NCBI GenBank assembly: GCA_964035575.1
Contig: OZ037879.1
Location: 1,356,903-1,420,902 of the forward strand
Length of the DNA: 64,000 nt
Origin: Rhynchopus sp. YZ270_cl-10
Lineage: Eukaryota > Euglenozoa > Diplonemea > Diplonemida > Diplonemidae
Direction of reading: 5' to 3'
Position numbers and translations under genes: made by a program. The notes under the pieces were generated by a model. That model saw only the letters and a list, made by a program, of their open reading frames with translations. It did not search any database and was not told the origin of the DNA. Positions 50,503 to 58,383 of this stretch are shown one piece after another. Each line of letters opens with the position of its first letter. Position 1 is the first letter of the stretch.

Positions 50503-53103
50503 TGGCCAGATCTCCAGATCTGGGCCGCCCAGATCTGGCCAGATCTGGGAAAATTTTTTTTTTTTTTGAAAAAAAAAAAAAATTTTTTCCCAGACGTCCC
50601 AGATCTGGCCAGATCTGGCCAGATCTGGCCACATCTGGGAGATCTGGGACGTCTGGGAAAATTTTTTTTTCCAGGTACCCCCAATGACATAACGAAGTAT
50701 CGCTTGAAGTACCGTTCAATAAACGTTGCTCGTGTGTGCAAGTTACGAAGTAGGACACACAAGGTATATCAAACGATAAATCAATCAGATAAACGTTACA
50801 TCATTGGAAAATTGTTGGCACCGCCGCCCTGTCTTCGTATTTATTACGTCGACAGGCCAAACAGCGTTGGGCTCAGAAGAAGCAGTGCAAAACACTGGGG
50901 ATCAACATGAGAACCAACTCCCAACAACACAGGCTACCGAAGTAGCAGGTGGGGTGTTGCGGGTGTTTGGGGTGAAAGAAAATCGATTTTGGTAAGTTAC
51001 AGCAGAAAATTCTTAAGTTTGCACAATTGAGAAGGGTGTTACCACTGCCTAATATTATTCGTACATGTGAACCGGTAAGGTCGAGAAGGGTGGACACGGC
51101 ATACAAGTACAAGTACAAGTAAGACGTACCTTCTACAAAGGCTGAATTCGCAATTCTTAAGGGATTGAATTCAGCCCCCACGTGGTGTTTTTGAGAAAAT
51201 CATTCCATGGTATACAACTATGGTTCCCGAAGAATGATTCGCCCCTCCTCGTTCATGCAAACTTAAGAAAATTCTGAAGTAACTACAACCTGGCGTGCGG
51301 GTACAGATGCATTGCTTTGTTCTTTCCTCAAAGTCATGTGTGATCTCTCGGGTCTGTACTAAAGTCAGTGTTTAGATAAGCATCCACTTGACTCGTTCTA
51401 ACAACCGTTGAAATCTAGAACAAAACAATACACTGCCCCTTCTCACACCAAGCCGCCATGCTTCAAGAGCATGCCCTGGGCAAAAATTACTGTGACAAAA
51501 ATTAGTTTTCTGGGGGAACGCAATATTTTCTTGTGCCTAGTCCTCCGCAAGCAGAGGACAGACTTTCCGGATCCCGAAGTCGAATTTCTTGCACTAGCTA
51601 CGCTCCCTGGGTTAAATGGCTATAGCAGTGACTGACTAAGAGTTTCATAATAATTAGGGTGGTCTATGGGGTGGGTTAATGGAAAAGTTGGTATATAAAC
51701 CCGACTTTTACGATCGCCACCTGGTTTTGAAATAATTGCACCAGCTCTTCCGTCGGCACTGCTTCGCTGTTATGATGAAGGGTCGTCGGTTCGGGTACCT
51801 GTTAAGAGAAATTGAATGTAAAAGTAGAGACTACAACAAAAAAACAAACAAACAAACAAGAAGCCGCCCCGTACCCCTTAAACGTAAAAGTGACATTTTT
51901 GTTGACAAAAAAAAAAAATAGCTAAAAAATAGCGAACATGTCGAAAAGGGAGAAAATCGGGGGGTTAAAAACATACCTTGCACTCGGCCCACTCTCCAGG
52001 TACAAAGAACATCACTGCACGACAAACCCACTACTACGATAGAAAATAACTATTTTTTACCGAACAGAAAGGTCGTTTTATTGATGAGTGTTTTCTGAGT
52101 GCACACTCAGTGGGGACAAAATGCAACACTTACCGAAAAAATTCTCCAATCGGACAAAAACCTTTCTAAACACCCAAAAAAAAACACCTCAGTCCACATC
52201 CGCTGGGGTCGCGAGATGGAAATATATGGTTTTACAGCTTTTGGGGGGTCTAGCGTGGGTCCCAGATGCATTTTGCAACGGGTCTGTGTGTGTGCCTCAA
52301 CCGCTTCACAGTACCCTTTTTTGTAACTGAAAACGACGCATCCTGTACCTAAGTGCACTGAAGCCTTGCTTGCGTCCTCCTTCGTGGTTTTGGGCGTTCG
52401 CATGCGAGAATCATTATCGCATTCTCACATGTAATTCTCGCATCACGGAGAGGATTTTAGCGTTACGTGACCACAAAAAAAGTGCACAAAATTAGTTTGG
52501 TCAAAAATCACCTTGCACTTGTGAAGGAATTGCTGAGGAAATCTGAAATATGCGTGTTTTGGTACACAAAAGTGCGTTTTGGGTGGTTCTGAAGGGTCAA
52601 AACACCAAAAAAAAACGTTTTTTTGCATTTTTGGTCACCCAAGGACCCACTATTTTGGTTGATATTTTTTTTTTTCCCTTTGCGAAAAAATACCCAAAAA
52701 TCACGGCTATAAAAACGCTAAGGAAAAATCGATTTTCATTTTTTGGGCAGAGAAGTGCGTTTTAGGCGCCCACAGATGGTCAAAACATCAAAATTTTTGT
52801 GTTTTTGGCATCTTTGGACACCCAAGGACCCACTATCAGGGGTGAATTTTTTTTGCCTGAGATTTGCCTTTGCCAGAAATCGAAGAAAAAAAAATTATGA
52901 AGGAAATTGCTAAGAAAAAGTCGAAATTGTGGGCCCCTGTACTGCATATGGCGGTACCAGATCGTCAAAACACCCGACTCTTGCGTTTTTTTGCACTTTT
53001 TGGTACACAAAAACCCTGCTCAGGGGTCAAAATTTTCCCGGAAAAAAAAAATTTTTTTTTTCGAGATTTTTCAAAAATCGACTTGTCTTTGGTAAAAACC
53101 ATG

Positions 53104-53134
<31 letters not shown>

Positions 53135-53601
53135 GAAATTTCGGGTTCGCAAAACCACGTTTTAGACCCCCACAGATGCTCAAAAGTGCCAAATTTTGCT
53201 TTAAATGGCCTCAAATCGTCGAAATTAGCCCTTTTTAGGGGCGAAAAAAAAAATTCGAGAGTCCCTTTCCCTGGGAGACAATAGCCAGAAATCTGAGGGA
53301 AAAAAAAAACTGGCCAGATTTCCAGATCTGGCCAGATCTGGGGAGTTTTTTTTTTTTTTTGAAAAAAAAAATTTCCCAGATTCCCAGATCTGGCCAGATC
53401 TGGCCAGATCTGGAAACAAGATCTCCACATCTGGAAAACGAGCCAGATCTGGGAAATTGGCCCCCAAATCTGGCCAGATCTGGCAGCATCCGTGTCTAAA
53501 GCTACAGTTTCTGTACTTCATTGGTATGGAAGCATGAAGATTATTCTTCTCACACAACTTTGTCAAAACATGGCTAGTTTCGAAAGAGACTGGCCTTTTT
53601 T
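50468..53601 (+). pseudogene. SL RNA gene split by a 3-kb element (copy A)
   Basis: The first 17 nt of the SL exon are at 50468-50484. The rest of the exon (GCTACAG onward, ending CATTG at 53523), the GTATGG donor, the intron part, hairpin and T-run are at 53501-53601. Between them lie the element and one copy of the duplicated target TCTAAA. Removing the element and one target copy restores the same exon as the whole genes, so the gene was intact before the insertion. Transcripts from its promoter would run into the element. Confidence 0.93.
50485..53494. mobile_element. 3,010-bp element with terminal inverted repeats, inserted in an SL gene
   Basis: The ends are inverted repeats, 27 bp identical (50485-50511 and 53468-53494, beginning CACGGATGCTGCCAGATC). 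They are flanked by a 6-bp direct duplication TCTAAA (50479-50484 and 53495-53500). Both subterminal zones (to about 50680 and from about 53300) are built of CCAGATCTGGCC-like palindromic subrepeats with opposed T- and A-runs and could fold into large hairpins. No transposase is recognisable; frames inside are short and low complexity, so it looks non-autonomous. A TATA-like GTATATAAAC occurs at about 51690. The superfamily is not assignable: CAC...GTG ends with 6-bp duplications do not match one I can name. Much of 52450-53230 is A/T-rich with ATCGATTTT-type motifs like those in the 4.6-kb unit. Confidence 0.85.
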
Positions 53602-53919
53602 ATGTTAGCATCACCTTCTGCAAACCCCAAAAAACACACATGATTCCCATCACACACAAGTGCTTGCTGCAACCCATTTGTATATCGCCTGCAAAACCAT
53701 GTGTGCAACCATTTGTGGCACTGGTACCACATATACCCCTTCAGAAACCACTGTTGACTCTTATGAATATACTTGTGTAAGCCTATCACCTAAGCATATT
53801 CTGTGCAGACCCTTCCCAGTGACCAATAGGTTAGGTACGAAAAAGCGACCATATTTAGGACACTGGAAGAAGGCTTCCCAGTTCACGTTGGAGCTTAGAA
53901 CATTGTAGAGAAAAAGGGC
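53602..53919 (+). other. SL intergenic spacer and promoter of copy B
   Basis: Spacer between SL copies A and B, similar to the spacers before copies C and D (AAGTGCTTGCTGCAACCC, ATCGCCTGCAAAACCAT, CCCTTCAGAAACCACTG). SL genes B, C and D start 434 and 419 bp apart, which defines an SL repeat of about 420-430 bp. Confidence 0.8.
53871..53908 (+). promoter_or_regulatory. PSE-like element of SL copy B
   Basis: AGGCTTCCCAGTTCACGTTG followed by GAGCTTAGAACATTG, about 50 bp before the SL start, conserved before all SL copies. A second conserved block, GGTACGAAAAAGCGACCATA, lies 30 bp further upstream. Confidence 0.65.
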
Positions 53920-54036
53920 AACCAACGATTTCTAAAGCTACAGTTTCTGTACTTCATTGGTATGGAAGCATGAAGATTATTCTTCACACACAACTTTGTC
54001 AAACATGGCCAGCCTCGAAAGAGACTGGCCTTTTTT
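53920..54036 (+). ncRNA. SL RNA: Spliced leader RNA gene, copy B (intact)
   Basis: SL RNA donates its capped exon to the 5' end of mRNAs by trans-splicing. Exon 53920-53959 (40 nt, AACCAACG to CATTG), donor GTATGG at 53960, candidate Sm-binding stretch CAACTTTGTC, then a hairpin GGCCAGCCTC-GAAA-GAGACTGGCC and a T-run ending at 54036. The exon core CAGTTTCTGTACTTCATTG resembles the kinetoplastid mini-exon (CAGTTTCTGTACTATATTG) and the diplonemid leader as I recall them. The stem has one C-A mismatch relative to the others. The exact 5' nucleotide is inferred by analogy (AAC start). Confidence 0.93.
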
Positions 54037-54303
54037 ACGTTAGCACGATTGTCTTTGTGCACAAGAAGCAAACCCAAAAACACACCCAATTCACACCTGA
54101 CCTAATGCACAAGTGCTTACTGCACCCCATTTTTAAATCGCCTGCAAAACCATATTTGTGACACTTGTTCCCCTTCAGAAGCCACTGTTGACTCTGTCGA
54201 ATATCCTTCTGTAGGATCACACTTAAGGATATTTTTATGTAGAACCTTCACAGTGACCAAGATGTCAGGTACGAAAAAGCAACCGTATTATAGACATTGG
54301 CAG

Positions 54304-54340
54304 AAGGCTTCCCAGAACAAGTGGGTACCTAGAACATTGT
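54304..54340 (+). promoter_or_regulatory. PSE-like element of SL copy C
   Basis: AAGGCTTCCCAGAACAAGTG followed by GGTACCTAGAACATTG at the conserved distance before the SL start. Confidence 0.65.
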
Positions 54341-54353
54341 AGAGAAAAAGGGC

Positions 54354-54471
54354 AACCAACGATTTCTAAAGCTACAGTTTCTGTACTTCATTGGTATGGA
54401 AGCATGAAGATTATATTCTTCACACAACTTTGTCAAAACATGGCCAGTTTCGAAAGAGACTGGCCTTTTTT
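54354..54471 (+). ncRNA. SL RNA: Spliced leader RNA gene, copy C (intact)
   Basis: Exon 54354-54393, GTATGG donor at 54394, CAACTTTGTC, hairpin GGCCAGTTTC-GAAA-GAGACTGGCC (10 pairs with one U-G), T-run to 54471. The exon is identical to copies B, D, F and G. Confidence 0.93.
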
Positions 54472-54520
54472 ACGTTAACATCACCTTGTGCAAACCCAAA
54501 AAACACACATGATTCCCATG

Positions 54521-54695
54521 TTCTTCGAATATTTTGGTGATTAGGATATGTGTAATGCTCAGATTAAATTGTACGACCACGCAATTGACTCAAATGAGCC
54601 CAAATATCCCGTATTCCCAAGATTTTTGGACTTTCGAGCACATTGGGCATCCTTAGGTATGTTTATAAGCCACTCTACGGCTATGTTAGAAAAAA
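54521..54695 (+). repeat. Block shared with macrosatellite units
   Basis: This stretch upstream of SL copy D (GGTGATTAGGATATGTGT, ATGCTCAGATTAAAT, CGCAATTGACTCAAATG, CATCCTTAGGTATG) is a diverged copy of unit 1 positions about 11750-11925. It shows that the last part of each 4.6-kb unit is derived from an SL spacer, not only the promoter. Confidence 0.85.
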
Positions 54696-54720
54696 AACCC
54701 ACCATAATAATGATACATAT

Positions 54721-54760
54721 GGCATGATTCCCAGAACATGTTGGCACTTAGAACATTGTA
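54721..54760 (+). promoter_or_regulatory. PSE-like element of SL copy D
   Basis: GGCATGATTCCCAGAACATG followed by TTGGCACTTAGAACATTGTA, ending shortly before AGAGAAAAAGGGC and the SL start at 54773. Confidence 0.65.
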
Positions 54761-54835
54761 GAGAAAAAGGGCAACCAACGATTTCTAAAGCTACAGTTTC
54801 TGTACTTCATTGGTATGGAAGCATGAAGATTATTC

Positions 54836-55876
54836 CTTAACACTCGGTGTTAAGGTCTTTAAGGTTGCTTCACCACCCCACCCACCCACCCTAAGGCACC
54901 CCCCCCCCCCAGGGTGGGTTTCGGCCATTTTTTTTCAGGTCCCTAAACGTCCAAAGAGGTCAAAAAAGTGGATTCTTGGGAAGATAGGAGGTTTTTAGGA
55001 GACTTTCTCTGAAGCAAAGACCTCCAAACCCTGACAGACCCTGAAACCAGGGTGTCGCGAGTACCCCTTTTTTACACGTGTTTCTTAAGGCTTCTACAGG
55101 GTTCTACAGGCAAAACAGGCGTTTTGGCCAAAAACCCGGTTTTTCAGGCAGGCAACCGGGTTTGCGGCTTGGGAAACGTGCCAGAGCGGTGTGAGAACCA
55201 TGCGTGGGGGTTTGTAACCACTCGTTGCGTTGGTTGCGTTGCCTTCGCTACGTTGCGTACACATAGCTACGAGCACACCGGTTACGTTGTGTTGCATACG
55301 TTGCGTTCGTTGTGTAGAGATGGTTACGTACAGAGCGCAACGTACGGAGCGGTTGCGTTGCGTTGGTTGTGTTCGGTTGGTTACGTTCGTTGCGTTCCGA
55401 TCGTTACGTACACATCGGTTGCGTTGCGTTGCATGCGTTGCGTTCGTTGTGTAGAGATCGATATGTACAGATCGCAACGTACGCATAGGTTGCGTTGTGT
55501 TGCACGCGTTGCATACAGAACGCAACGTACACACAGGTTGCGTTGCATCCGTTGCGTTGGTTGTGTTCGTTTCGTTACGTTCGTTGCGTTCTGATCGTTA
55601 CGTACACATCGGTTGCGTTGCGTTGCATGCGTTGTGTTCGTTATGTTGAGATCGATATATACAGATCGCAACGTACGCATAGGTTGCGTTGGTTGTGTTG
55701 CATCCGTTACGTTGCGTTCGTTGCGTTCTGATCGTTACGTACACATAGGTTGCGTTGCGTTGCATGCTTTGGTTGCATACGGATCGTAACGTATAGAGCG
55801 GATCCGTTTCATTGTGTTCGGTTGCGTTTATCAACCACACCAGCCAGGAGTGTTAAGGATTGCCAAAAAAAACTAA
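54836..55876. mobile_element. 1,041-bp insertion in SL copy D
   Basis: Flanked by a 4-bp direct duplication ATTC (54832-54835 and 55877-55880). The left end begins CTTAACACTCGGTGTTAAGG, a short palindrome. AGTGTTAAGG recurs near the right end, followed by ATTGCC and an A-rich tail AAAAAAAACTAA. The A-rich tail could mean retroposition; the TTAAGG motifs could mean inverted ends. It contains a C-run near 54900 and a G/T-rich repeat block (55221-55830). No protein is recognised. Confidence 0.75.
55221..55830. repeat. GTTGCGTT-rich repeat block
   Basis: Dense GTTGCGTT, CGTTACGTAC and GATCGCAACGTACG motifs, arranged in longer imperfect repeats that restart at GATCGTTACGTACACAT (55399, 55600 and 55730 areas). 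Inside the 1-kb insertion. Frames through it encode only monotonous R/C/T/N peptides and are not credible genes. Confidence 0.85.
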
Positions 55877-56002
55877 ATTCTTCACACACAACTTTGTCAA
55901 AACATGGCCAGTTTCGAAAGAGACTGGCCTTTTTTACGTTTTGTGCACAAGAAGCAAAAAAACCCACACAACAACAGCAGAAGTTTAGAACCACATTCAG
56001 AC

Positions 56003-56037
56003 CCTGACCCAACTCCAACAAGGGGCCCCTGTCTTGT
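56003..56037 (+). promoter_or_regulatory. 35-bp upstream element of U6
   Basis: CCTGACCCAACTCCAAC ... CCTGTCTTGT, ending 24 bp before the U6 start. The same 35-bp element occurs before 7SL and at 57306-57340. In this copy the centre has changed to GGGGCCCC. Confidence 0.7.
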
Positions 56038-56060
56038 CAACCACCTTGTGCACATATACT

Positions 56061-56170
56061 GGACCCCAGAAATGGGACATCCGTTAAAATTGGATCGATA
56101 CAGAGAAGATTAGCATGGTCCCTGCGCAAGGATGACACGCATTAATCGAGAAAGTATCAACTTTTTTTTT
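56061..56170 (+). ncRNA. U6: U6 snRNA gene
   Basis: U6 forms the catalytic core of the spliceosome. The gene starts with a GAAA-capped 5' stem (GGACCCCAGAAATGGGACATCC), followed by AAAATTGGATCGATACAGAG, the ACAGAGA box, TTAGCATGG, the internal stem-loop CCCTGCGCAAGGATGACACG, and a T9 run (56162-56170) as Pol III terminator. The layout matches plant U6 closely. The change GGTCCC for GGCCCC in the internal stem keeps a G-U pair. It lies in an SL spacer between copies D and F. Start inferred from the 5' hairpin. Confidence 0.96.
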
Positions 56171-56332
56171 GTCCCCCGGATCACACGTATTTTTTACACT
56201 GGTGTCTTCTTCATGCTTCCCAGACCAACACATATGTGCAGACATACCCATCACCCACAGGTGGCAAGTGGCAGGCTGCAGTAACCCATTGAAATATTGG
56301 TTTCAAAAAACGACCATATGGTTTATGCTACT

Positions 56333-56370
56333 GGCATGCTTCCCTGAGCATATACATGTCGAAAGCTGTG
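56333..56370 (+). promoter_or_regulatory. PSE-like element of SL copy F
   Basis: GGCATGCTTCCCTGAGCATA followed by TACATGTCGAAAGCTGTG, a more diverged version at the usual distance. AAAAAACGACCATATGG lies upstream as in other SL genes. Confidence 0.55.
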
Positions 56371-56384
56371 TAGAGAAAAAGAGC

Positions 56385-56512
56385 AACCAACGATTTCTAA
56401 AGCTACAGTTTCTGTACTTCATTGGTATGGAAGCATGAAGATTACTCTTCTCACACAACTTTGTCAAAACATGGCCGGTTTCGAAAGAGACTGGCCTTTT
56501 TTACGTTAGCAT
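56385..56512 (+). ncRNA. SL RNA: Spliced leader RNA gene, copy F (intact)
   Basis: Exon 56385-56424, donor GTATGG at 56425, CAACTTTGTC, hairpin GGCCGGTTTC-GAAA-GAGACTGGCC (G-U pair in place of A-U), T-run to 56512. Lies between U6 and 7SL. Confidence 0.93.
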
Positions 56513-56594
56513 GATTGTCTTTGTGTGTCTTTGTGCAAAGCAAAAAAAAAAAAACACACACAAGAAGTGAGGATCTTCAAAACCACGTTTTTGA

Positions 56595-56629
56595 CCTGAC
56601 CCACCTCCAACTAGACAACCCTGTCTTGT
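56595..56629 (+). promoter_or_regulatory. 35-bp upstream element of 7SL
   Basis: CCTGACCCACCTCCAAC followed by TAGACAACCCTGTCTTGT, ending 24 bp before the proposed 7SL start, the same spacing as at U6. AGACA and TGTCT form a small inverted repeat. Confidence 0.7.
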
Positions 56630-56652
56630 ATTCCGACAATATGGTATCTATT

Positions 56653-56970
56653 GAGCCGGGATGTGTTGGCTGCATCCTGAAACCCCTAGCTTCTGGGGGG
56701 GCAAGCTTCTCCAGAACTGGGCACTCTTTGAGGTGGACCAAAGGCACCTTCAACTTCTGTGTTGATGTGTTGTCCGTGTTAGTCTACTGTCCTGTTTGCG
56801 GCCTTGGTGTAAACCAGGGCAACAATCAGAGTGAAATGGGGTGAACCGGGCCAGGCTGGTCTCACAGAGCAGCTCATAACTCCTGCAGTGGACAGTTCAA
56901 GGATCGCAGCACAGAGCAGAGTGAGGGTGTTTCCAACTCAATGGCTTGAACTGGAGAAGCGTTTCTTTTT
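56653..56970 (+). ncRNA. 7SL: SRP RNA (7SL) gene
   Basis: The scaffold of the signal recognition particle. The 5' part folds like an Alu domain: hairpin GGATG...CATCC, then CCTGAAACCCC, loop TAGCTTCT, GGGG, closely parallel to human CCTGTAGTCCCAGCTACTCGGGAGG. The S domain is recognisable from 56839: GGGGTGAACCGGGCCAGG, AGAGCAG, AACTCC, GGATCGC, in the order of helix 8. The 3' end is set near the T-run at 56965-56971. Length about 318 nt, normal for eukaryotic 7SL. The helix 8 apical loop is unusual (GUCUCA closed by CUG/CAG instead of a GNRA tetraloop). Lies between SL copies F and G; the frame 56515-56844 over it is not a gene. Confidence 0.87.
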
Positions 56971-57077
56971 TACATTTTTCCATGTGAACATTGTTTCCAC
57001 ATCACCATACACATGTGTTGTTGATACACCCCACCACGTTGCCCAGACCATTCCTACCCACATTATTCACCACAAGT

Positions 57078-57115
57078 GGCATGTTTACCAGTACATGTTG
57101 GTGCTTAGAGCAATG
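57078..57115 (+). promoter_or_regulatory. PSE-like element of SL copy G
   Basis: GGCATGTTTACCAGTACATG followed by TTGGTGCTTAGAGCAATG, at the conserved distance before the SL start at 57130. Confidence 0.6.
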
Positions 57116-57129
57116 TTAAGAAAAAGGGC

Positions 57130-57248
57130 AACCAACGATTTCTAAAGCTACAGTTTCTGTACTTCATTGGTATGGAAGCATGAAGATTATATTCTTCTCA
57201 CACAACTTTGTCAAACATGGCCAGCCTCGAAAGAGACTGGCCTTTTTT
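57130..57248 (+). ncRNA. SL RNA: Spliced leader RNA gene, copy G (intact)
   Basis: Exon 57130-57169, donor GTATGG at 57170, CAACTTTGTC, hairpin GGCCAGCCTC-GAAA-GAGACTGGCC (one mismatch, as in copy B), T-run 57243-57248. Confidence 0.93.
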
Positions 57249-57305
57249 ACGTCACCATGAGAAAAAACATTCACACATATGATGCATGTACAAAGTGTGT
57301 GTCAC

Positions 57306-57340
57306 CCTGACCCACCTCCAACAAGACAACCCTGTCTTGT
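57306..57340 (+). promoter_or_regulatory. Third copy of the U6/7SL upstream element
   Basis: CCTGACCCACCTCCAAC followed by AAGACAACCCTGTCTTGT: the same 35-bp length and almost the same sequence as before 7SL. It includes a perfect inverted repeat CAAGACA-ACCC-TGTCTTG. It should sit 24 bp before a transcription start near 57364. Confidence 0.65.
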
Positions 57341-57363
57341 TTTCCCATACTCTCCCTATGTTT

Positions 57364-57462
57364 GGGTGCTAAGTTAGTGTGCTACTTCGAAACCAAACAA
57401 CTCGTTCAGCAACAGCTAAAACTTGAAAAGATCTTCTGTCTAGGAAATTCTTTACAATTTTT
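57364..57462 (+). ncRNA. Predicted small RNA of unknown family
   Basis: Prediction rests on the upstream element at the U6/7SL spacing and on the first T5 run (57458-57462) as a possible Pol III stop, giving about 99 nt starting GGGTGCTAAG. ACTTCGAAACC (57384-57394 area) faintly resembles a tRNA B box. GTTTGG at 57359 can pair with CCAAAC at about 57391-57396. If transcription ran past the T5, ACAATTTTTATG would look like an Sm site followed by a hairpin TTGGGCC...GGCCCAA. I cannot match it to U1, U4, U5, 5S or a tRNA. Confidence 0.3.
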
Positions 57463-57908
57463 ATGATGCGGTCCTGCTGTTGGGCCTGATGTGGCCCAAA
57501 GGCGGAACTACTCTCATATGATGTAAATCCCGTACAATCGTACAGAATATTACCCATGATGATATTATTCTTACATTAGCGTGTAACACTAATTCTGACT
57601 GCGTTCTATTTCACACTTCAAATATTAGAACTGGATGTGAGGCTGCCAGTTTACTGGTGGTCCCGATCCAGCACACAACGCAAGCACCCTTTTTTATATT
57701 TCCCCACCCAGCACCCCCCTGTGTCTGTGTCATTGCCTAAAAAATCATCACCTTTTACAGGCTTCCTTGTGGGGAGCGTTCTGTCAAGCAAAAGTGATGA
57801 AGAATGACAGGGGCGAGTTTTCTCATGAAATGCTTTGAAGCCTCTGACATTGAGAGGCTTGCTCCGACCTCTGTTTTTAATAACCCACATCACAGCGGTA
57901 ACCACTGT
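57463..57908. other. No gene recognised
   Basis: Contains short hairpins (TTGGGCC...GGCCCAA near 57480-57500; AAGCCTCT...AGAGGCTT near 57838-57862) and a weak box-C-like GTGATGA followed about 40 bp later by CTGA. None is enough for a call. Confidence 0.5.
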
Positions 57909-58170
57909 GTATGTATGGTATGTATGGTATGTATGGTATGTATGGTATGTATGGTATGTATGGTATGTATGGTATGTATGGTATGTATGGTATGTATGGT
58001 ATGTATGGTATGTATGGTATGGTATGTATGGTATGTATGGTATGTATGGTATGTATGGTATGTATGGTATGTATGGTATGTATGGTATGTATGGTATGTA
58101 TGGTATGTATGGTATGTATGGTATGTATGGTATGTATGGTATGTATGGTATGTATGGTATGTATGGTATG
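57909..58170. repeat. 9-bp microsatellite (TATGTATGG)n
   Basis: About 29 copies, with one unit shortened to TATGG near 58018, which shifts the phase. It starts about 20 bp beyond the 3' end of U2. Long frames through it (YGM, WYV, YHT repeats) are artefacts. Confidence 0.95.
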
Positions 58171-58189
58171 TTTGTTTTTGTTTTGTTAA

Positions 58190-58383
58190 AAAAGAGGGTA
58201 TGCCACTCCTGGATGTTGTGCAGCTCCAGGGCAACATGTGTGAACGGACCAGGTTGCCCTGGCGACCCGTCACCCCAATGAGAAATTGCGTTAATATCAT
58301 CAGTGCACAAGGCACTGTATCAGATATTAAGCTGATAAGAACAGATAATACACTTGATCTTAGCCAAAAGGCCGAGAAGGTAT
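58190..58383 (-). ncRNA. U2: U2 snRNA gene
   Basis: U2 pairs with the intron branch site. Read on the - strand, the gene begins ATACCTTCTCGGCC, TTTTGGCTAAGATCAAGTGT, then ATTATCTGTTCTTATCAG and TTAATATCTGATAC, the classic 5' half. Next come a stem IIa/IIb-like hairpin CAGTGC...GCACTG, a candidate Sm stretch CAATTTCTCA, and stem III with perfect arms CCAGGGCAAC and GTTGCCCTGG. A T-run follows near 58190. Length about 194 nt, usual for U2. The branch-site-pairing segment reads GUAUUA instead of the near-universal GUAGUA. Confidence 0.95.

Larger units (their letters stand above)
54773..55935 (+). pseudogene. SL RNA gene split by a 1-kb insertion (copy D)
   Basis: A complete exon (54773-54812), the donor and the first intron bases lie at 54773-54835. 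The rest (ATTCTTCACACACAAC, hairpin, T-run) is at 55877-55935. A 1,041-bp insertion flanked by ATTC separates them. Without it and one ATTC the sequence equals copy B. Exon and donor are whole, but the Sm-like site and hairpin are more than 1 kb away, so a normal small RNA is not expected. Confidence 0.9.

Noticed and set aside
50406-50910. Frames over the AGATCTGG repeats
   Set aside because: They encode repeated ARSGQIWPDL-type peptides with poly-F or poly-K from the palindromic subrepeats and T/A runs of the transposon end.
50985-51005. Possible U1 5' end (complement AACTTACCAAAATCG)
   Set aside because: It matches the ACTTACC motif but has no further U1 structure, Sm site or promoter element.
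51688-51720. TATATAAA followed by a CTTTTAC motif as a U5 loop
   Set aside because: No paired stem surrounds the motif and no Sm site with terminal hairpin follows.
50485-53494. SLACS/CRE-type retrotransposon in the SL gene
   Set aside because: No reverse transcriptase is visible, and the element has inverted repeats at both ends, which those retroelements lack.
55052-55731. Frames of up to 180 codons in the GTTGCGTT block
   Set aside because: Monotonous R/C/V/T peptides on both strands produced by the repeat.
57790-57850. Possible C/D-box snoRNA (GTGATGA ... CTGA)
   Set aside because: The boxes are short and common, there is no convincing terminal stem, and no guide target can be tested here.
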